Positions 6,228-8,959 of a stretch of DNA of 8,959 bases are shown here, in pieces. The stretch is from CAYXVB01 sp964467785 (lineage in GTDB: Bacteria > Bdellovibrionota > UBA1018). A program made the translations under genes and the position numbers. The stretch is taken from the NCBI GenBank assembly GCA_964467785.1, contig CAYXVB010000147.1, positions 1-8,959 on the forward strand, read 5' to 3'. The notes beneath the pieces are model-generated. The model was given only the letters and a program-made list of their open reading frames with translations. It was not told the origin of the DNA and searched no databases. Numbering within the stretch: position 1 is the stretch's first letter; each line of letters begins with the position of its first letter.

Positions 6228-7279
6228 ATGTAGAATTCCACGGTTTCCTTCTTTGCCGGAACTTGCCGCGGGTCGCGGCCAGCTTTGAGATCCGCGTAGA
6301 TGTTCTCGATCCACACATGATGGAGGTCGCAGCGGGTATGGGCGAACTGCTCGCCGTATTTGCTGACCACATCCGTTTGCTCGCCCATGATCTTTACGTC
6401 CTGCGCGATGATCTTCTTGGCCGCCCAGATCACAAAGGGTCGCGCGATCCAATTCCAGACTCCGTAATCGTAAGTCAGGTCCGTATAGACATGCGTCTCG
6501 GATTCGCCAACTGGTATCGATTGGGAAGTGATGTTGAAGTGCATCCGGCGACCAAAGCGATATTCGACATGGGTCACGTTCGGAAGGTAGTAGTGGTCCT
6601 CATGGAAGATCTCGCGTTCGGTGGGATTCAGGAATTTCGAGAACCATCCGAAGTTCGAGGTCTCGTTCCGATAGCGGATGTGAACGTTTCCGTTCTCGCG
6701 CTCCACTTCCGCGGCGAGCTTCTGCGGGGCCTTCTCATAACGGAAGACACCCGGATGGACATAGGTTGTATGAGGGATGTCGATGAAATTCTCTGCGCAG
6801 TTCGGCACGTTTGCCTTGAAGATATGCTTGAGGCGAATGTGGCGATAGCCGCGCTTTCCGTAAAACGGAATTGCGAAAGGATCGGATGCGGGACCGGTCA
6901 TTTGCGGCTCTTCGGTGCCCGCGGCCGGACTACTGAGCCGCACGTAAATGTAACCCTCCTGTTCTCGAGTCTCAAAGTGAGGAACGCAGCGCGACGCCCG
7001 AGGCTGATGGCGCTCGCCTTCGCTTGGGATGCCCGTGATTCGGCCTTTTTCGCCATATTTCCAACCATGATACGGGCAGACGAGCTCGCCTTTGACCACA
7101 CGGCCCTTGGAGAGCCTCGCATTGCGATGCAGGCAACGATCGAGGACGGCGGTTGGTTTGCCGTTTTCATCGCGATACAGCGCGATCCATTCATTCAAGA
7201 TCGTGATGCCCGCCACTTGTCCCATCTTGAGATCTTTGCTTTCGCAGGCGATGTACCAAAACTGCTTCAGCTTGCTCAT
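6224..7279 (-). CDS. Rieske non-heme iron oxygenase (canonical active site)
   Basis: The 351-residue product has an N-terminal Rieske [2Fe-2S] domain with Cys49-x-His51 and Cys68-x2-His71 sixteen residues later, and a C-terminal catalytic domain. The mononuclear iron site signature is intact: Asn160, Glu163, Asp167, His170 and His175 in the NxxExxxDxxHxxxxH order, with Asp294 in IAQDVKIM as a likely third ligand. Length and layout fit the alpha subunit of single-component-type ring or steroid hydroxylating oxygenases. These need electrons from a ferredoxin and reductase, none of which is encoded in the window. The start has AGGAG nine bases upstream and forms an ATGA overlap with the preceding Rieske gene. 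It probably inserts an oxygen, demethylates or desaturates a hydrophobic substrate shared with the neighbouring hydroxylase. Confidence 0.95.
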   Translation of the reverse strand: MSKLKQFWYIACESKDLKMGQVAGITILNEWIALYRDENGKPTAVLDRCLHRNARLSKGRVVKGELVCPYHGWKYGEKGRITGIPSEGERHQPRASRCVPHFETREQEGYIYVRLSSPAAGTEEPQMTGPASDPFAIPFYGKRGYRHIRLKHIFKANVPNCAENFIDIPHTTYVHPGVFRYEKAPQKLAAEVERENGNVHIRYRNETSNFGWFSKFLNPTEREIFHEDHYYLPNVTHVEYRFGRRMHFNITSQSIPVGESETHVYTDLTYDYGVWNWIARPFVIWAAKKIIAQDVKIMGEQTDVVSKYGEQFAHTRCDLHHVWIENIYADLKAGRDPRQVPAKKETVEFYI

Positions 7280-8304
7280 GGAGATTTGCTCCTAGCGAAG
7301 GTCGAGAGCGGCTGTCGCTCGACGTAATCAACAAAGGCGCGGAAGGGCTTGTTGTCAAAAGCGTAAGGCGAAGGGTTGAAGCGGATGGAGTTTTGGATCA
7401 CCCGGTCCTCGCCGCCCCCCCTGGTCAGGATTTTGCGCGTGAGATGGAGGGCAAGACGAGAGATCAGGGCACCCAGTGGTCCGCCTCGCCTTTCGGTGAC
7501 ATAGATATTGAGCCCTTCAGTCTTTCCCTCCGGAGTCGGCCGGTAGGCGAAAATGGAATAAAGCGGTAGAATGGGCGGGCCGAGTTCCGCCAATGCGGTC
7601 GACGCGTGCCAGTAGGTCACTTCGTACTTGAGTACTCCTCGGTAGACCCAGCTGAGGATGCGGGCCTTGAGGCTCTTGCCGGAAATTGGGGCCTGATTCC
7701 AAAACCGGATGACCGCCGGTGAGAGTTCCTCGAAGCGAAATTCCAATGGGCCCGTATTGCGCGTCGTGCCTCCATGCACGAAGAGAAAGTGCTCCTCGTC
7801 CACGCCGCCCCCGAGAATCAGTGTGGGATGGCAGTTTCGGGTCTCCTGCGTATCGACCTCGACGACCACTTCGCGGCCTTGCAGAGCCTTGAACTCCGGC
7901 AGCGGATCGCTCGAGAGGGTCGCCATCGGATCCGAGTGGAGCCAGATCATTCCGTAGCGCTCGGCGACGAGGAACGACTTTCGAGGCGCGATGTCCTCGG
8001 GCTTTCGCTGCGCGCTCGAACAGGGAATCTGGGCGCAGCGGCCTGTTCCGGTGAATTTCCAACCATGGAAGGCACAACGCAGGTCCTCACCCTCGACCCG
8101 GCCCTCCTTGAGGTGCGCGCCCATGTGCGAGCAGTAGGCGTCGATGCAGTGGACCTGGCCGGACTGGCCGCGATAAAGTACGAGGGCGTGCCCAAAGATC
8201 GAGAGCTCGCGCTTGTCTCCGCGCCGGAGCTCCCGGGCCGGGAGCGCCCAATACCAGCCGCGTGCGAGGGCTTGCGGGTTGGCAAAGACTTTGAGCGGGC
8301 TCAT
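7276..8304 (-). CDS. Second Rieske non-heme iron oxygenase, with divergent catalytic signature
   Basis: The 342-residue product has a clear Rieske cluster site, Cys58-x-His60 and Cys77-x2-His80, again with sixteen residues between. In the catalytic domain, Asp169, His172 and His177 keep the DxxHxxxxH part of the iron site and Asp300 in GGGEDRVIQ is a likely third ligand. The usual Asn and Glu that precede the Asp, seen in the neighbouring Rieske protein, are replaced here by a Leu and a Gly (the segment reads LILGGGVDEEH). It is therefore not a simple recent duplicate. GAGGA seven bases upstream supports the ATG at 8304, which overlaps the ferritin-like gene's stop as ATGA. It likely shares an electron donor with its partner and acts at another step or position; alternatively the two could work as a pair. 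Confidence 0.93.
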   Translation of the reverse strand: MSPLKVFANPQALARGWYWALPARELRRGDKRELSIFGHALVLYRGQSGQVHCIDAYCSHMGAHLKEGRVEGEDLRCAFHGWKFTGTGRCAQIPCSSAQRKPEDIAPRKSFLVAERYGMIWLHSDPMATLSSDPLPEFKALQGREVVVEVDTQETRNCHPTLILGGGVDEEHFLFVHGGTTRNTGPLEFRFEELSPAVIRFWNQAPISGKSLKARILSWVYRGVLKYEVTYWHASTALAELGPPILPLYSIFAYRPTPEGKTEGLNIYVTERRGGPLGALISRLALHLTRKILTRGGGEDRVIQNSIRFNPSPYAFDNKPFRAFVDYVERQPLSTFARSKSP

Positions 8305-8885
8305 GCCGATTTCCTCAGGAGCTTCGAAAGGGATTGGGCGCAGTCTTCCGCGCGGGGAGCCTCAAACGCCGCACGGTCTTCGAGGCTTTGCAAAGCGTCT
8401 CGGGCTCCAGCTTTTTCCAGAAGAAAGCGAATCAGGGCGAGGTCGGAGGCGACCTTTTCGAGCGCCGAGGTTTCTTCGATGAACTCGCGGATTTCGGCGG
8501 TGCTCAGTCCTCCGTTTTCACGCGACAAAGCGGAGACCAATGCGGCCGGACCGAGCCTGAGCATGGAGATGAGCTCAAAGAGTTGGTCATGGAGCTGTTT
8601 GCGCTTGGCCCCCTCGATGCGGTTCTGGTCAAAGAGGATCAATCCGCTGCCGTGGTGCCGCGCTTCGTCCGCGACGATTTTCTTGAGCGTTGAGGTCACA
8701 GCCTTGTCCTGCGAGTGGTCGGCGAGATTTGAATAGTACGGAATACCCCAACCTTCGAGGACCACTTGAATGAGAAGGATCAAGGAGGCTTTTGGCTCGT
8801 CTTGGATCATCGCGTCGAGATACTGCAAGAAGGCGTTGGCTTCGAGAAGGCGCCTCTCCGGGCGGCCCACAAGGGCGCTGATCAT
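8301..8885 (-). CDS. Ferritin-like di-iron protein, N-terminus incomplete
   Basis: From the first available ATG the product has 194 mostly helical residues. It carries VVLEGWG with Glu44 and, one helix later, DEARHH with Glu74-x2-His77. This is the second half of the four-helix di-iron carboxylate pattern (E, ExxH, E, ExxH) of ferritin-like oxygenases and rubrerythrin relatives. The other ExxH (DEASH) is encoded just upstream of this ATG, so the ATG at 8885 cannot be the true beginning of a functional protein. A C-terminal tail of about 60 helical residues follows. The gene leads the visible operon and its stop overlaps the first Rieske gene as ATGA. It may be an oxygenase or an iron/electron partner for the pathway. 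I cannot choose between an N-oxygenase, MiaE-like hydroxylase or other ferritin-like type. Confidence 0.78.
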   Translation of the reverse strand: MISALVGRPERRLLEANAFLQYLDAMIQDEPKASLILLIQVVLEGWGIPYYSNLADHSQDKAVTSTLKKIVADEARHHGSGLILFDQNRIEGAKRKQLHDQLFELISMLRLGPAALVSALSRENGGLSTAEIREFIEETSALEKVASDLALIRFLLEKAGARDALQSLEDRAAFEAPRAEDCAQSLSKLLRKSA

Positions 8886-8945
8886 GCGATAGTGGCTGGC
8901 CTCGTCGGAGGAGAACGTGCTGTAGAGTTCTCGAAGGGGCAGAGT
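8886..8945 (-). other. Coding extension of the ferritin-like gene, blocked by an in-frame stop
   Basis: The frame upstream of the ATG at 8885 stays open for 20 codons and encodes LRELYSTFSSDEASHYR. The Glu (8903-8901) and His (8894-8892) of its ExxH complete the di-iron site, so this is real coding sequence. A TAA at 8948-8946 then closes the frame, and no ATG, GTG or TTG lies between them; only a CTG at 8942 could serve. The remaining 11 bases to the edge are too few to tell a frameshift or nonsense mutation from a sequence error at a contig end. Confidence 0.65.
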
Positions 8946-8959
8946 TTACGAGAGCAAGG

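Noticed and set aside
6228..6452. A 75-residue N-terminal extension of the fatty acid hydroxylase
   Set aside because: It only reads the 3' end of the Rieske gene in another frame. The ATG at 6227 forms an ATGA overlap and is followed directly by a hydrophobic helix.
6263..7327. A 354-codon open frame on the + strand opposite the canonical Rieske gene
   Set aside because: It lies fully antisense to a protein with intact Rieske and iron-site motifs, has no recognisable domain, and is the expected result of high GC content and codon bias.
7774..8736. A 320-codon open frame on the + strand
   Set aside because: It is antisense to both the second Rieske gene and the ferritin-like gene and shows no domain of its own.
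1..8959. CRISPR arrays, insertion sequences or toxin-antitoxin pairs
   Set aside because: I saw no regularly spaced repeats, terminal inverted repeats, transposase motifs or small paired genes on either strand.

Overview
The window reads as a chromosomal segment of a fairly GC-rich Gram-negative bacterium. Two proteins carry Sec-type signal peptides, and the mix of secreted orphan proteins with lipid-type oxygenases would fit Bdellovibrionota or a related deltaproteobacterial-type lineage. That assignment is an impression from protein style, not a proof.

Left edge (1-409, + strand): a complete tRNA-Ala with anticodon CGC lies at 158-233, possibly behind a weak promoter and an incomplete upstream gene end. 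It faces everything else in the window. The stretch 234-409 holds no convincing gene and only weak terminator-like hairpins.

The rest (410-8959, - strand) is one long gene train read from right to left. In transcription order it encodes: a ferritin-like di-iron protein (cut by the window edge or damaged at its N-terminus), two Rieske non-heme iron oxygenases, a membrane fatty acid hydroxylase/sterol desaturase family protein, a membrane-anchored left-handed beta-helix acyltransferase-like protein, a GH3-family acyl-acid amido synthetase-like enzyme, an Mpo1-like (DUF962) membrane protein that appears to carry the domain twice, an exported cysteine-rich protein of unknown function, and after 75 bases a second exported unknown protein. 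Five junctions are 4-base ATGA overlaps and two more genes overlap by 17 and 20 bases, so the first eight genes are almost certainly co-transcribed and translationally coupled.

Taken together, five consecutive or near-consecutive iron-dependent oxidative proteins, an ATP-dependent carboxylate-conjugating enzyme and a putative acyltransferase suggest a pathway that oxidises a hydrophobic, probably lipid or isoprenoid-like substrate at several positions and conjugates it, perhaps with an amine. The product cannot be read from the sequence. I know of no described system with this exact gene set, and it is the most interesting thing here. Other points of note are a probable one-base frameshift near the end of the last gene, an in-frame stop just upstream of the ferritin-like gene's iron motif, a hexanucleotide repeat inside a signal peptide, and one Rieske protein whose catalytic-site signature lacks the usual Asn/Glu part.
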